Shown here piece after piece: positions 8,058 to 17,707 of a stretch of 64,000 nucleotides of DNA. The translations under genes were made by a program, and so were the position numbers. The stretch comes from UBA8752 sp965657965 (GTDB lineage Bacteria; Bacteroidota; Bacteroidia; Flavobacteriales_D; Sanyastnellaceae): positions 1-64,000 of the forward strand of contig CBFHQM010000005.1 of NCBI GenBank assembly GCA_965657965.1, written 5' to 3'. Under the pieces are notes generated by a model that saw only the letters and a list, made by a program, of their open reading frames with translations, had not been told where the DNA came from and searched no databases. Each line of letters begins with the position of its first letter. The first letter of the stretch is position 1.

Positions 8058-8076
8058 CCGCCCGATACAAACGAGA

Positions 8077-8712
8077 ATGTCCCCCGTCACCCAAGGTTCA
8101 AACAAAGACTCGCGCCTGACAGAGCTCCTTACGGGCTGTGAACGCGCCTTCGACAAGTTTGGCGTTCGCGCAGTCAGCATGGACGATCTGGCCACCCAAT
8201 TGGGGGTGTCCAAAAAGACCCTGTATCGCTACTTTAAAGACAAGGCTGACTTGGTGCTTCAGGTTTTTGATCAAGCCTGTAGCCGACAGACCAAGCGCAC
8301 CGAAGAACTCTCAGAAGGTGGGTTCAATGCCATCGACGCCGTGATCGCGGTCATGGAATATTTCCAAACTGAACTCCGGCACATGCACCCCAGCATGTTA
8401 TTCGACCTGCAGAAGTATTACCCCGAGGCCATGGCACGACTTCACATTCACAAAATGGACGCCATGCAGGGCTACCTCATCCGCAACATCGAACGGGGAC
8501 AATCCGAAGGCCTCTTTCGCGCGGACTTCGACGCCAAATTGATCTCACGACTCCACATGTCCATGGTCCACACCATGACCGATCCCGCCACCATCGAAGA
8601 GTTCGGCAGGCCGCTGTCTGAGCTACAAAAAGAGCTGCACACCTATCACCTCCGGGGCATCGCCACCGACAAGGGGATCGCATACCTCCGCCAACGCAAC
8701 AACACCCCGTGA
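8077..8712 (+). CDS. TetR/AcrR family transcriptional regulator
   Basis: A 211-residue regulator. The N-terminal helix-turn-helix is clear at about residues 15-60 (FGVRAVSMDDLATQLGVSKKTLYRYFKDKADL), typical TetR DNA-binding residues; the rest is the helical ligand and dimer domain. It is the first gene of a cluster with a TolC-like channel, a periplasmic adaptor and an RND pump, and overlaps the channel gene if that starts at GTG 8709. The simplest inference is that it represses this efflux operon, including itself, and is released by a pump substrate. Confidence 0.92.
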   Translation: MSPVTQGSNKDSRLTELLTGCERAFDKFGVRAVSMDDLATQLGVSKKTLYRYFKDKADLVLQVFDQACSRQTKRTEELSEGGFNAIDAVIAVMEYFQTELRHMHPSMLFDLQKYYPEAMARLHIHKMDAMQGYLIRNIERGQSEGLFRADFDAKLISRLHMSMVHTMTDPATIEEFGRPLSELQKELHTYHLRGIATDKGIAYLRQRNNTP

Positions 8713-8726
8713 ACACGTCCAACACC

Positions 8727-10139
8727 ATGCGTACACTTCTCTTTTTGTTCGCCCTGATGCTGCCTGGTGCCGTTCTCGGCCAGGCTGAAAACACGGGTTC
8801 GGGTACACGCCTTACCCTTGAAGAGGCCCAGTCCTTGGCCGCCCTGCGCGCATACAATGTGCGCTATGCCGCTTTGGATACAAAAGAAGCCGCCAGCAGC
8901 ACGCGCGAAATCATCGCCTCTGGATTTCCTCAAGTCAGCGGGTCCATTGAATACAACCGCTACATCGACATCCCAACACAAGTCTCCAGCGGTGATGTCT
9001 TTGGCTTTCCCGATTATCTCACGGCCTTCTTAGGCGGTGTCGCACAGGCCACCGGTGTTCCGTTGGATGCGCCCCCTTCGGACCCCAATGCCGTCCAAGA
9101 ATTCCAATTTGGAGCCGCACAAACCATGACCGCTGGCATCACCGCCACTCAGCTCATATTCAGTCCGAGCTACTTTGTGGGAATCCAAGCCGCAAAGGCC
9201 TATGCCAGCGCCATGGAAGCGTCTGAGTCCAAGTCCGTCGCAGACGCTCGCCGCGCTGCAGGCGAAGGCTATGCTGCCGCCTTGGCTGCCAAGGAAAATG
9301 TGGCCATCCTCGCAGCCGCCGAAGCCTTGGCTCAAAACGCCTTGGACCAAACGCTCGCCCTCGTCCAAGAAGGCCTCGCAGAATCCACCGACGCCGACCA
9401 ATTGGAACTCGCCTTGTCCGAAATGGCGCAGCAACGGGCCACGGCAGAGAGCATGGCGTTGGTAGCGCTAGACGCATTGAAGTTCACCGTGGGCATGCCT
9501 GTAGAAACAACTGTGATCTTAGCAGACAGCTTTGAAACCTTGTCGAACGCCTTTGATGGCGCCTCGGTTTTGGGCAAACCATTCGACGCCAACCGACTGC
9601 CCGAAATCCAATCTCAATCCAAAAATCTGGAGCTCACTGAACTTGGGATTCGCAATGAGAAGGCGGCTGGAATGCCCAGCATTGGTGCCTTTTACACCAA
9701 CCAACGAAACGCACAGAGAGACGCCTTTGATTTCTTTGGCTCCGGCAACTGGTATCCGATCCAGCTCGTGGGCGTTCAAATGAACATCCCCATTTGGTCC
9801 AGCTTCGGGGGCAAGGAAAAAGTCCTTCAAGCGCAATTGACAAGAGACCGCGCCGAAACCGCACTCGAACAACTCACCCAAGCGGCCACCCTTGAATATC
9901 GCGCGGCACGAACAGAGTACAATTCAAGCCTAGAACAGCGCAGCCAAGCCCAACGCGGACTCGACCTGGCCGAGCGCATTCTCGACCGCACTCGCATCCG
10001 TTTCCAAGAAGGGTTGGCCAGCAGTTTTGACATGACCCAGGCCCAAAACCAATTGGTCAACGCCCAAGCCAACCTCGCCCAAGCCACGCTTCGCTGGTTC
10101 AACGCCCACCTTCGCCTTCAACGTTCTCTCAACGCCTGA
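8727..10139 (+). CDS. TolC-family outer-membrane efflux channel
   Basis: Outer-membrane channel of a tripartite RND pump. ATG 8727 begins a clean signal peptide (MRTLLFLFALMLPGAVLG, then QAENTG); a GTG at 8709 overlapping the tetR stop is an alternative that adds six residues. The 470-residue length and two internally related halves rich in long Ala/Gln/Glu helices (for example SLEQRSQAQRGLDLAERIL and NQLVNAQANLAQAT) are typical of OEP/TolC proteins. The adaptor gene begins 5 nt downstream, so the two are co-translated. Confidence 0.93.
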   Translation: MRTLLFLFALMLPGAVLGQAENTGSGTRLTLEEAQSLAALRAYNVRYAALDTKEAASSTREIIASGFPQVSGSIEYNRYIDIPTQVSSGDVFGFPDYLTAFLGGVAQATGVPLDAPPSDPNAVQEFQFGAAQTMTAGITATQLIFSPSYFVGIQAAKAYASAMEASESKSVADARRAAGEGYAAALAAKENVAILAAAEALAQNALDQTLALVQEGLAESTDADQLELALSEMAQQRATAESMALVALDALKFTVGMPVETTVILADSFETLSNAFDGASVLGKPFDANRLPEIQSQSKNLELTELGIRNEKAAGMPSIGAFYTNQRNAQRDAFDFFGSGNWYPIQLVGVQMNIPIWSSFGGKEKVLQAQLTRDRAETALEQLTQAATLEYRAARTEYNSSLEQRSQAQRGLDLAERILDRTRIRFQEGLASSFDMTQAQNQLVNAQANLAQATLRWFNAHLRLQRSLNA

Positions 10140-10144
10140 TCCCC

Positions 10145-11188
10145 ATGATCCGCACATCCCTCTTCCTCTCCACCGCGCTCATGCTCGTCGCTTGTGGAGG
10201 TTCCGCACCTGAAGGTGCGCCTACAACAGCAGAAACCGCCGCTTCCACTGCCTCTGAAGCCCGCAAGGTCACCACCCTGCAGGCCGCTGCCGCACCATTC
10301 GACCACTTCTTTACCGTGCAGGGTAACGTGGAAACAGACCGCATCGCCCAGGTCTTTCCCATGACACAAGGCACCATTTTGCGCATCCGCGTAGAGGAAG
10401 GTCAAACGGTTCAAAAAGGTGAACTCTTGATGGAACTCGACAATGACGCGGTCGCCAGAAATCAAGACGAGCTCAACACAAGGCTCACCTTGGCCAAGGA
10501 CGTGCTCGCAAGGCAAGAGCGCTTGTGGGCACAGGGCATTGGCACCGAAATCCAACTCCTTGAAGCCCGAACCAACGTCAAGGCGCTGGAGGAGAGCATT
10601 GCTGCCTTTTCTGAGCAAGTGGACTTTGGAAAAGTAACCGCCCCATTTACAGGCACAGTCGACCGCATTTTCGCCAAAGAGGGCGGCATGGCGTCCCCAA
10701 TGCAACCCGTAGCGCGGGTCATGGACCTAAGCGACATGTACGTGCGTGCCAAGGTGAGCGACCACTATGTAGGCAAGGTTGAGGCCGGCCAACGCGTGGA
10801 CATCGCCATGGCCGGTCGCGACACCCTGACCAGCAAGATCTCCCGGGTTGGACGCTACATCGAACCAGCCAACCGCACCTTCGAAGTCGTCGTGCCCGTT
10901 CCCGAGGACACGGACCTGTTGCCCAATGAGTTTGCTGCACTGCACATCAACGACTTGCACCTTGACAGTGCCATTTCTTTGCCCTCTAGCCTGATTCTCC
11001 AAAACCGGGAGGGGCTGGACTTTGTGTACACCATCCAAGGGGGAATGGCCGTCCGTCAGCCCGTGGAGATTGGACCCGCCGCCGGTGACCGCGTTTTGAT
11101 TCTCACAGGAGTCGTGCCCGGCATGACCATCATCGATCGGGGCGCAGGCCAAGTTGTGGAAGGCGAAGCCGTCCAAATCATGCGCTGA
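10145..11188 (+). CDS. RND efflux periplasmic adaptor (HlyD/AcrA family lipoprotein)
   Basis: Links the inner-membrane pump to the TolC channel. The signal ends in a lipobox LMLVAC with lipidated Cys17. A biotinyl-lipoyl-like half appears at about 75-100 (ILRIRVEEGQTVQKGELLMELD), a coiled-coil hairpin at about 100-165, the second lipoyl half at about 160-185 (TAPFTGTVDRIFAKEGG), and a beta-barrel after that. It has 347 residues, normal for the family. It sits between the channel and pump genes in one operon. Confidence 0.94.
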   Translation: MIRTSLFLSTALMLVACGGSAPEGAPTTAETAASTASEARKVTTLQAAAAPFDHFFTVQGNVETDRIAQVFPMTQGTILRIRVEEGQTVQKGELLMELDNDAVARNQDELNTRLTLAKDVLARQERLWAQGIGTEIQLLEARTNVKALEESIAAFSEQVDFGKVTAPFTGTVDRIFAKEGGMASPMQPVARVMDLSDMYVRAKVSDHYVGKVEAGQRVDIAMAGRDTLTSKISRVGRYIEPANRTFEVVVPVPEDTDLLPNEFAALHINDLHLDSAISLPSSLILQNREGLDFVYTIQGGMAVRQPVEIGPAAGDRVLILTGVVPGMTIIDRGAGQVVEGEAVQIMR

Positions 11189-11227
11189 TCCCGCCGTTTT
11201 TAAACGACACCCAAGCGACCCTACCCC

Positions 11228-14200
11228 ATGGATCCCAAGACACCCAAGGAATTTGGCCTGAGTACAGCTTCGATCAAAAACCGCACAACTGTCGCGGTCT
11301 TGATTGCGATCATTTTGATCTCCGGCATTTCGTCCTACATCACCGTACCCAAGGAAAGCTTCCCAGAAGTCGTCGTTCCCGAAGTCTTTGTGGGCACCCC
11401 CTATCCCGGCAACAGCCCTGGCGACATCGAAAAGCTCATAACCCGGCCCATTGAGAAAGAACTCAAAGGCATTACGGGCATCGACGAGATCATTTCCACG
11501 AGCCAGCAGGGGTACAGCTCCATCGACATCAAGTTCGACTTCTCCGTAACTCCAGAAGTCGCCCTGAGAAAGGTCAAAGACAAGGTGGACATCGCCATGA
11601 GCGACCCCAGTTTCCCCGACGACCTGCCCAGCGACCCCAACATTTTTGACCTCAACTTCACGGAGTTGGTCCCGGTCATGCAAGTGAACCTGTCTGGCGA
11701 CTACCCCATCGACCAACTCGAGGACTACGCAGAAATACTTCAAGAACGCATCGAGGACGTTGAGCAGATCAACGAGGCCGAGATCCGCGGCGTCAACGCC
11801 AAAGAGATGGAGGTTGAGGTCGATCACCTGCGGGCCGAGGCCATGCTCGTGAGCTTCAACGACATTGCCCAGGCCATCGGCCAAGAGAACCTGTCCATTT
11901 CGGGAGGTGACATCCTCATGGACGGGCGCCGACGCACCGTGCAAGTCGTAGGCGACTTCCGCGACGCCCAAGACTTGGAGTCCATCATTGTGAAAGCCGA
12001 AGGTGGGAAACCCGTCTACCTGCGCGACGTGGCCAACGTGCGCTTTGTCGATCAAGAGGCCACCAGCTTTGCCCGGGAATGGGGCAATCCTGTGGTGTCG
12101 CTCGACATTCGAAAAAGGGCCGGTGAAAACCTCATCATCGCCTCCGATGAAATCAACCGCATCATTGAAGAAGCCAAGGCTGAGTTTTTGCCTTCCGACC
12201 TCAACGTGAGCATTACGTCTGACCAGTCCGACCAAACCCGGACACAGGTGGACGAGCTCCAAAACAGCATTATCCTCGGCGTGCTTCTCGTAGTGGGGGT
12301 ACTGCTCTTCTTCCTCGGACTGCGCAACGCCCTGTTTGTGGGGGTCGCCATCCCACTGTCCATGTTCCTGAGCTTCGCCATCCTGAGCGCCTTGGGCATC
12401 ACCTTCAACGTGATGGTGCTTTTCGCCTTGGTTTTGGCGCTCGGCATGCTGGTAGACAATGGCATTGTGGTGGTCGAAAACATCTATCGACTGATGGATG
12501 AAGGAATGTCGCCGTTTGATGCGGCACGATACGGCGTTGGCGAGGTGGCTTGGCCCATTATCGCGTCTACCGCGACCACGCTTGCGGCCTTCCTCCCATT
12601 GGCCATTTGGCCGGGCATCATTGGGGAGTTCATGAAGTACCTGCCGATGACCCTGATCATCGTGTTGTCCTCGTCTCTCTTCATTGCTTTGGTGATCAAC
12701 CCCGTGCTCACCAGCGTTTACATGCGCGTGGAAGAGGCGGAGATGAACGTGCGCCGTTTGTTCATCACCACGGGAATCCTCATCGTTTTGGGCCTCTTGC
12801 TCTTGGGCGCAGGATGGAACACCCTGGGCAACTTGTTTGTCCTGGGCGGCGTCATTGGCCTGCTCAATCGCTACCTCTTGACTCCCGCAACAGCTTGGTT
12901 CCAAAACACGCTCCTCCCTGCCCTCGAAAACGGCTATGAACGCCTGCTGCGCTTTTCCCTTCGCGGCGCCAAACCATGGTTGTTCTTCTACGGCATGATT
13001 GGGCTTCTGTTCGCCTCTCTCGTGTTGTTGGGGGTATTCCCGCCAAAAGTGGAGTTCTTCCCGCAGAACGAACCGCAGTATGTCAATGTCTACATCGACA
13101 TGCCGATTGGCACAGACATCGAAGAAACCAACCGGGTTACCCAAGAAGTGGAGGCGTTGGTGATGACGGCCATCAACCGGCCTGAATTCTTGCGCGAAGA
13201 CGAAGACGGAAAATCCGTGCAGTTCCTCACCAATTCCGTGATTGCCCAAGTGGGCGAAGGCACTTCCGATCCCGCCGAAGGGCCGCAGTTAGGCGCCACG
13301 CCAAACAAGGGGCGCATCACCGTGAGCTTCTTGAAGTTCCAAGACCGCCAAGGTGTCCGTACAACCGACGTCCTGAACGCCATCCGCGACGAAGTCAAAG
13401 GCTATCCAGACGCCATCATTCGGGCGACCAAAAACTCCGATGGTCCACCACAGGGGTTGCCCATCAATCTGGAAATCACCAGCGCCAACTACGAAACTGC
13501 CTTGACGTACGCGGACGGCATGAAGCGCTTTATTGAGTCCACGGGGATTCAGGGCGTGGAAGGACTCAAGCTCGACGTAGAAAAGTCCAAGCCGGAAATG
13601 CCCATTTCCATTGACCGCGACAAAGCCCGCCGCTATGGTTTAAGCACCCAGCAAATCGGTTACGGCATCCGCAGCGCCCTCTTCGGCCGAGAAGTCAGCC
13701 GTTACAAGGACGGCGAAGACGACTACCCCATCAACCTTCGTTTTTCCGATGCCTATCGGAACAATGCCGATGCGTTGATGAACCAGAAAATCATCTTCCG
13801 AAGTGCCTCAGACGGCCAAATCAAAGAGGTGCCCATTTCGGCTGTCGCCACGGCCGGAAGGTCCACCACGTACAACGCCATCAAACGCAAGGACCTCGAC
13901 CGCACCGTAACGCTCTCCTCGAATGTGCTGGGTGGCTACAATGCAAACGAGGTGGTCGCCGCCATTAAAACCGCCATGGACGACTACCCTGCTCAAGAAG
14001 GAGTGCAGTGGGAGTTCACCGGACAACAAGAAGAACAAGCCAAAGAGATGGCCTTCCTCTCTCGGGCTTTGGTGATTGCCCTGTTCCTGATTTTCTTGAT
14101 CATCGTCGCTCAATTCAACAGCATCTCCACGCCCTTCATCATCGGCTTTAGTGTACTGTTCAGCTTGACTGGCGTCTTCTTAGGCTTGGTGGTGTTCCGA

Positions 14201-14674
14201 CAGGACTTTGTGATCATCATGACCATGATTGGCATCATCTCGCTCGCGGGTGTGGTGGTCAACAATGCCATTGTTCTGATCGACTATACCAACCTTCTCT
14301 TTGACCGACGAAAGCGAGAGCTGGACTTGAGTGAAGACGATGCGCTGCCCTTCGCAGAGGTGGTTCCTTTGATCATTCAAGGCGGCCGAACGCGCCTTCG
14401 CCCAGTGCTCTTGACGGCCATCACGACTGTCCTTGGCTTGCTGCCACTGGCCATCGGAATCAACGTGGACTTCGTGAGCCTCTTGGCAGAGTTTGATCCT
14501 AAGATTTACATCGGAGGAGACAACAACATCTTTTGGAAGCCCATGAGTTGGGCCATCATTTACGGCTTGACTTTCGCCACTTTCCTTACGCTGGTGATTG
14601 TGCCCATCATGATGTGGTACTTGACCCGCGCCGATTACAAGTGGCTCAAGCGCCTGCCTGTCGACCCCTCCTAA
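11228..14674 (+). CDS. RND superfamily efflux transporter, inner-membrane pump
   Basis: A 1148-residue proton-driven pump of the AcrB/MexB type. Two repeats each carry a large periplasmic loop and a membrane bundle. The first half has FPEVVVPEVFVGTPYPG near the N-terminus and LVDNGIVVVENIYR, where the acidic residues belong to the proton relay; the second half has GVVVNNAIVLIDYTN. Relative to AcrB there is extra hydrophobic sequence between the halves (about residues 515-565, for example ITTGILIVLGLLLLGAGW), seen in Bacteroidota members. Substrate cannot be read from sequence. It follows the adaptor by 39 nt. Confidence 0.95.
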   Translation: MDPKTPKEFGLSTASIKNRTTVAVLIAIILISGISSYITVPKESFPEVVVPEVFVGTPYPGNSPGDIEKLITRPIEKELKGITGIDEIISTSQQGYSSIDIKFDFSVTPEVALRKVKDKVDIAMSDPSFPDDLPSDPNIFDLNFTELVPVMQVNLSGDYPIDQLEDYAEILQERIEDVEQINEAEIRGVNAKEMEVEVDHLRAEAMLVSFNDIAQAIGQENLSISGGDILMDGRRRTVQVVGDFRDAQDLESIIVKAEGGKPVYLRDVANVRFVDQEATSFAREWGNPVVSLDIRKRAGENLIIASDEINRIIEEAKAEFLPSDLNVSITSDQSDQTRTQVDELQNSIILGVLLVVGVLLFFLGLRNALFVGVAIPLSMFLSFAILSALGITFNVMVLFALVLALGMLVDNGIVVVENIYRLMDEGMSPFDAARYGVGEVAWPIIASTATTLAAFLPLAIWPGIIGEFMKYLPMTLIIVLSSSLFIALVINPVLTSVYMRVEEAEMNVRRLFITTGILIVLGLLLLGAGWNTLGNLFVLGGVIGLLNRYLLTPATAWFQNTLLPALENGYERLLRFSLRGAKPWLFFYGMIGLLFASLVLLGVFPPKVEFFPQNEPQYVNVYIDMPIGTDIEETNRVTQEVEALVMTAINRPEFLREDEDGKSVQFLTNSVIAQVGEGTSDPAEGPQLGATPNKGRITVSFLKFQDRQGVRTTDVLNAIRDEVKGYPDAIIRATKNSDGPPQGLPINLEITSANYETALTYADGMKRFIESTGIQGVEGLKLDVEKSKPEMPISIDRDKARRYGLSTQQIGYGIRSALFGREVSRYKDGEDDYPINLRFSDAYRNNADALMNQKIIFRSASDGQIKEVPISAVATAGRSTTYNAIKRKDLDRTVTLSSNVLGGYNANEVVAAIKTAMDDYPAQEGVQWEFTGQQEEQAKEMAFLSRALVIALFLIFLIIVAQFNSISTPFIIGFSVLFSLTGVFLGLVVFRQDFVIIMTMIGIISLAGVVVNNAIVLIDYTNLLFDRRKRELDLSEDDALPFAEVVPLIIQGGRTRLRPVLLTAITTVLGLLPLAIGINVDFVSLLAEFDPKIYIGGDNNIFWKPMSWAIIYGLTFATFLTLVIVPIMMWYLTRADYKWLKRLPVDPS

Positions 14675-14694
14675 CTTGGAGAGACCCGTCCTTG

Positions 14695-15735
14695 ATGCAA
14701 CACAAAACACTGCTCATAACCGGAGTCACCGGATTTCTCGGAGGCCACATGACGCTCGAAGCCCTTCGCCGAGGACACTCTGTGCGCGGCACACTGCGGT
14801 CCCAGAAGCGTGCCGATGCCGTTCGGGCCATGCTGGCTGAACACCTCGGTGACGCTGCCGACGAAGCCCTTCAGCGCCTCACGTTTCACGAGGCTGATCT
14901 GATGACTTCCACGGGGTGGCGAGAGGCGGCCTCTGGTTGCGATGCGGCCCTGCATGTGGCCTCTCCGTTTCCCTTGGCCTTGCCCAAGGACGAGCAGGAC
15001 ATCATCGGGCCCGCAAGAAAAGGCCTCAAACACGTGTTCGAGGCTTGCGTTGCAGAAGGCGTTCAACGGTTCGTTCAGACCTCGTCCACTGTGGCCATTG
15101 TCTATGGACACGGCCGCCAAAAAACCGCGTTCACCGAAAAGGACTGGACCCAGCTTAACGGAGGCATGATTTCGCCTTACATCAAAAGCAAAACCCTCGC
15201 GGAACAAGACCTTTGGATGATGGCCAAGCAACAGCCCAATATGGTTGTTTCTGCCGTCAACCCGGGCTTTATCCTCGGACCCGTCCTCGATCGTCAAGAC
15301 GCTGGAACCAGTGGCGATGTGGTGTTGAAAATGATGCGGGGCGAATTCCCTGGCGTGCCCAAGTTGGGGTACCCAACCGTGGATGTCCGCGACGTGGTTA
15401 GCCTGCACTTTTTGGTGCTCAACGACGAAAGTGCAGCCAATCAGCGATTTGCGGCGACAGCCAATACCCTCCCATTCCAAGGCTTGGCAAAAGCACTCAA
15501 GCACGCCTTACCAAAAGAGGGCAGAAAAGTGGGCACCCTCCCTTTACCCAACCTTTTGGTGCGGGTCTTCTCCTTGTTCGACCCTTCTACCCGGGGTGTC
15601 CTTTCAGAATTGGGTTACATGGCCACAGTTTCTTCTGGTTTTGCACGTGAGCGATACGGATGGAAACCAAGGCCTGCCGAGGAAGCTGGAGTCGCTACCG
15701 CCCAAAGTCTCATCGATCTCGGACATCTCGATTGA
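14695..15735 (+). CDS. NAD(P)-dependent reductase/epimerase of the extended SDR family (dihydroflavonol reductase-like)
   Basis: A 346-residue oxidoreductase with the dinucleotide-binding motif GVTGFLGGH near residue 10 and the catalytic Tyr-x3-Lys in SPYIKSKTLAE near residue 160, preceded by the serine in QTSSTVAIVYG. The layout matches dihydroflavonol-4-reductase/cinnamoyl-CoA reductase-like proteins, whose bacterial substrates are mostly unknown (aldehydes or ketones). I start at ATG 14695, 20 nt after the RND gene stop; the open frame extends back into that gene but has no family match there. It may share the efflux transcript. Confidence 0.88.
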   Translation: MQHKTLLITGVTGFLGGHMTLEALRRGHSVRGTLRSQKRADAVRAMLAEHLGDAADEALQRLTFHEADLMTSTGWREAASGCDAALHVASPFPLALPKDEQDIIGPARKGLKHVFEACVAEGVQRFVQTSSTVAIVYGHGRQKTAFTEKDWTQLNGGMISPYIKSKTLAEQDLWMMAKQQPNMVVSAVNPGFILGPVLDRQDAGTSGDVVLKMMRGEFPGVPKLGYPTVDVRDVVSLHFLVLNDESAANQRFAATANTLPFQGLAKALKHALPKEGRKVGTLPLPNLLVRVFSLFDPSTRGVLSELGYMATVSSGFARERYGWKPRPAEEAGVATAQSLIDLGHLD

Positions 15736-15760
15736 TTCCCTCCATGCCGCTCTAACTTCG
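15732..15760 (+). promoter_or_regulatory. Possible purF promoter
   Basis: TTG (15732-15734), 18 nt, TAACTTCG (15753-15760), which is one base off TAnnTTTG. The upstream element overlaps the end of the SDR gene. It lies 26 nt before the purF ATG. Weak on its own. Confidence 0.35.
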
Positions 15761-15786
15761 CAACCACGGAACCCGACCGGCACACG

Positions 15787-17688
15787 ATGAGTGACCTTCT
15801 CCAACACGAATGTGGCATAGCCCTCCTCCGGCTAAAAAAGCCCCTTCAGTATTACATCGATCATTATGGAACGGCCTTTTACGGCCTGAACAAGATGTAC
15901 CTCCTCATGGAGAAACAACGAAACCGAGGCCAAGATGGCGTGGGTCTCGCCAACGTTAAACTGTCTGTCCCCGCTGGACATCGCTACTTAAGCCGTTCGC
16001 GTTCCGTTGCCAAACAGCCCATTGAAGACCTTTTCTCTCAGGTCATGGGCCGTTTCGCCGACACCAAAGAGCGACACCCAGAGCGCCTCAAAGATGCGGA
16101 GTGGTTGCAAAAGGAGTTCGCCTTTACTGGAGAGGTGTTCCTCGGTCACTTGCGCTACGGTACATATGGACGGAACACCATTGAACGCGTTCACCCCTTC
16201 TTGAGACAAAACAACTGGCGCAGCCGCACTTTGGCCTTGGCCGGCAACTTTAACCTGACCAATGTCGACGAACTTTTCGAGGTGTTGGTTGGCCTAGGCC
16301 AACACCCCAAGGAAAAGGCAGACACAGTTACCGTGCTCGAAAAAGTAGGTCACTTCTTGGATGAAGAAGTCGAAGCCAGGTTCCGTGACTTCAAAGAGCA
16401 GGGCCATGAAAATCAAGAAATCAGCGAGCTCATCGCCAAAGAGTTGAATGTAGGAACCGTACTCGAACGCGCTTCAGAAGCGTGGGACGGCGGCTATGTA
16501 ATGGGGGGCATCATTGGAACAGGGGACGCTTTCATTGCCCGAGATCCAAACGGGATTCGCCCTTGCTTTTGGTACGAAGACGATGAGGTTGTCGTGGCCG
16601 CTTCGGAGCGCCCTGTCATCCAAACTGCCTTCAACGCAACCACCGCGCAAGTCAAAGAGCTTGAGCCAGGCGAAGCCTTGCTGATTGCCCAAGACGGCAG
16701 TACACAACTCAAGCAGGTCCGACCCGCGGCCAAACGCACACCGTGCAGCTTTGAACGCATCTACTTCTCGCGCGGAAACGACGCAGACATCTACCAAGAG
16801 CGCATGGCCTTGGGAGAATCTTTGGTACCGAAAGTCTTGGAGGCCATCGAACACGACATTGACTCCACGGTCTTCAGCTTCATTCCCAATACCGCGGAGA
16901 CCTCGTTTTACGGCTTAGTCAAGGGCATGGAGAGCCACTTGAATCAAAGCAAAATTGAGCGCATCATTGGTTTGGGATCGTCGCCAGATCCCGCCGAAGT
17001 CAAGTCGATTCTCGAAGAGCGTCCCCGCGTGGACAAGGTGACCATGAAGGACGCCAAGCTTCGAACCTTCATTGCAGACGACGGTGCACGTGATGACCTT
17101 GTCGCACACGCTTATGACATTACGTACGGCACAGTCAGACGTGGTCAAGATCAATTGGTGGTCATCGACGACAGCATTGTGCGCGGCACAACGTTAAAGC
17201 GGAGCATCCTCCGCATCCTAGACCGACTCGATCCCCTGCGAATTGTAGTGGTCAGCAGCGCTCCCCAAATCCGTTACCCGGATTGCTACGGCATTGACAT
17301 GGCGAAAATGGGCGACTTTATCGCCTTTCAGGCCGCCATTGCCCTGCACAAAGAGCGCGGCAACGAAGCCCTCATCGACTCCGTTTACGAAGCTTGTAAA
17401 GCCGAGCTCAAAAAGCCATTCTCTGAACAGAGAAACATGGTCAAACCCATTTACGGTGAACTCACGCCCGAAGAAACCTCAGAAAAGATTTCTGAGCTTT
17501 TGACCCCTGCTGACATGAAGGCCGAAGTGCACATCATCTATCAGAGCATCGAGGGTCTACACGCAGCCATTCCCGAACACAAAGGCGATTGGTATTTTAC
17601 CGGAGATTTCCCGACCCCAGGCGGCAACCGCGTCGTCAATCGCGCCTTCGTTTTCTGGAAAGAAGGACGAACAGAGCGGGCTTACTGA
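15787..17688 (+). CDS. purF: Amidophosphoribosyltransferase (long Bacteroidota form)
   Basis: First committed step of purine synthesis: PRPP plus glutamine gives 5-phosphoribosylamine. Residues about 9-290 are the class II glutaminase domain; Cys9 in HECGIALL becomes the N-terminal nucleophile after removal of a short propeptide, and NRGQDGVGLA and HLRYGTYG are its other motifs. Residues about 330-560 form the phosphoribosyltransferase domain with the PRPP loop VVIDDSIVRGTT at about 458. The 633-residue length exceeds the roughly 470-500 residues of the E. coli and Bacillus enzymes, as in other Bacteroidota. It is convergent with cysH. Confidence 0.9.
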   Translation: MSDLLQHECGIALLRLKKPLQYYIDHYGTAFYGLNKMYLLMEKQRNRGQDGVGLANVKLSVPAGHRYLSRSRSVAKQPIEDLFSQVMGRFADTKERHPERLKDAEWLQKEFAFTGEVFLGHLRYGTYGRNTIERVHPFLRQNNWRSRTLALAGNFNLTNVDELFEVLVGLGQHPKEKADTVTVLEKVGHFLDEEVEARFRDFKEQGHENQEISELIAKELNVGTVLERASEAWDGGYVMGGIIGTGDAFIARDPNGIRPCFWYEDDEVVVAASERPVIQTAFNATTAQVKELEPGEALLIAQDGSTQLKQVRPAAKRTPCSFERIYFSRGNDADIYQERMALGESLVPKVLEAIEHDIDSTVFSFIPNTAETSFYGLVKGMESHLNQSKIERIIGLGSSPDPAEVKSILEERPRVDKVTMKDAKLRTFIADDGARDDLVAHAYDITYGTVRRGQDQLVVIDDSIVRGTTLKRSILRILDRLDPLRIVVVSSAPQIRYPDCYGIDMAKMGDFIAFQAAIALHKERGNEALIDSVYEACKAELKKPFSEQRNMVKPIYGELTPEETSEKISELLTPADMKAEVHIIYQSIEGLHAAIPEHKGDWYFTGDFPTPGGNRVVNRAFVFWKEGRTERAY

Positions 17689-17694
17689 CCATCG

Positions 17695-17706
17695 CTCCGG
17701 CCGGAG
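17695..17706. repeat. Perfect 12-bp palindrome between convergent purF and cysH
   Basis: CTCCGGCCGGAG fills the 19-nt gap between the two convergent stop codons. It could form a short GC-rich hairpin acting on either transcript, but with no real loop and only three T on one side it is a poor terminator. Confidence 0.4.
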
Positions 17707-17707
17707 T

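Noticed and set aside
10727..13249. An 840-codon open frame on the minus strand opposite the RND pump gene
   Set aside because: It is antisense to a clear, full-length RND transporter, its His/Asn/Gln-rich product resembles no protein, and long antisense frames are expected from the codon bias here.
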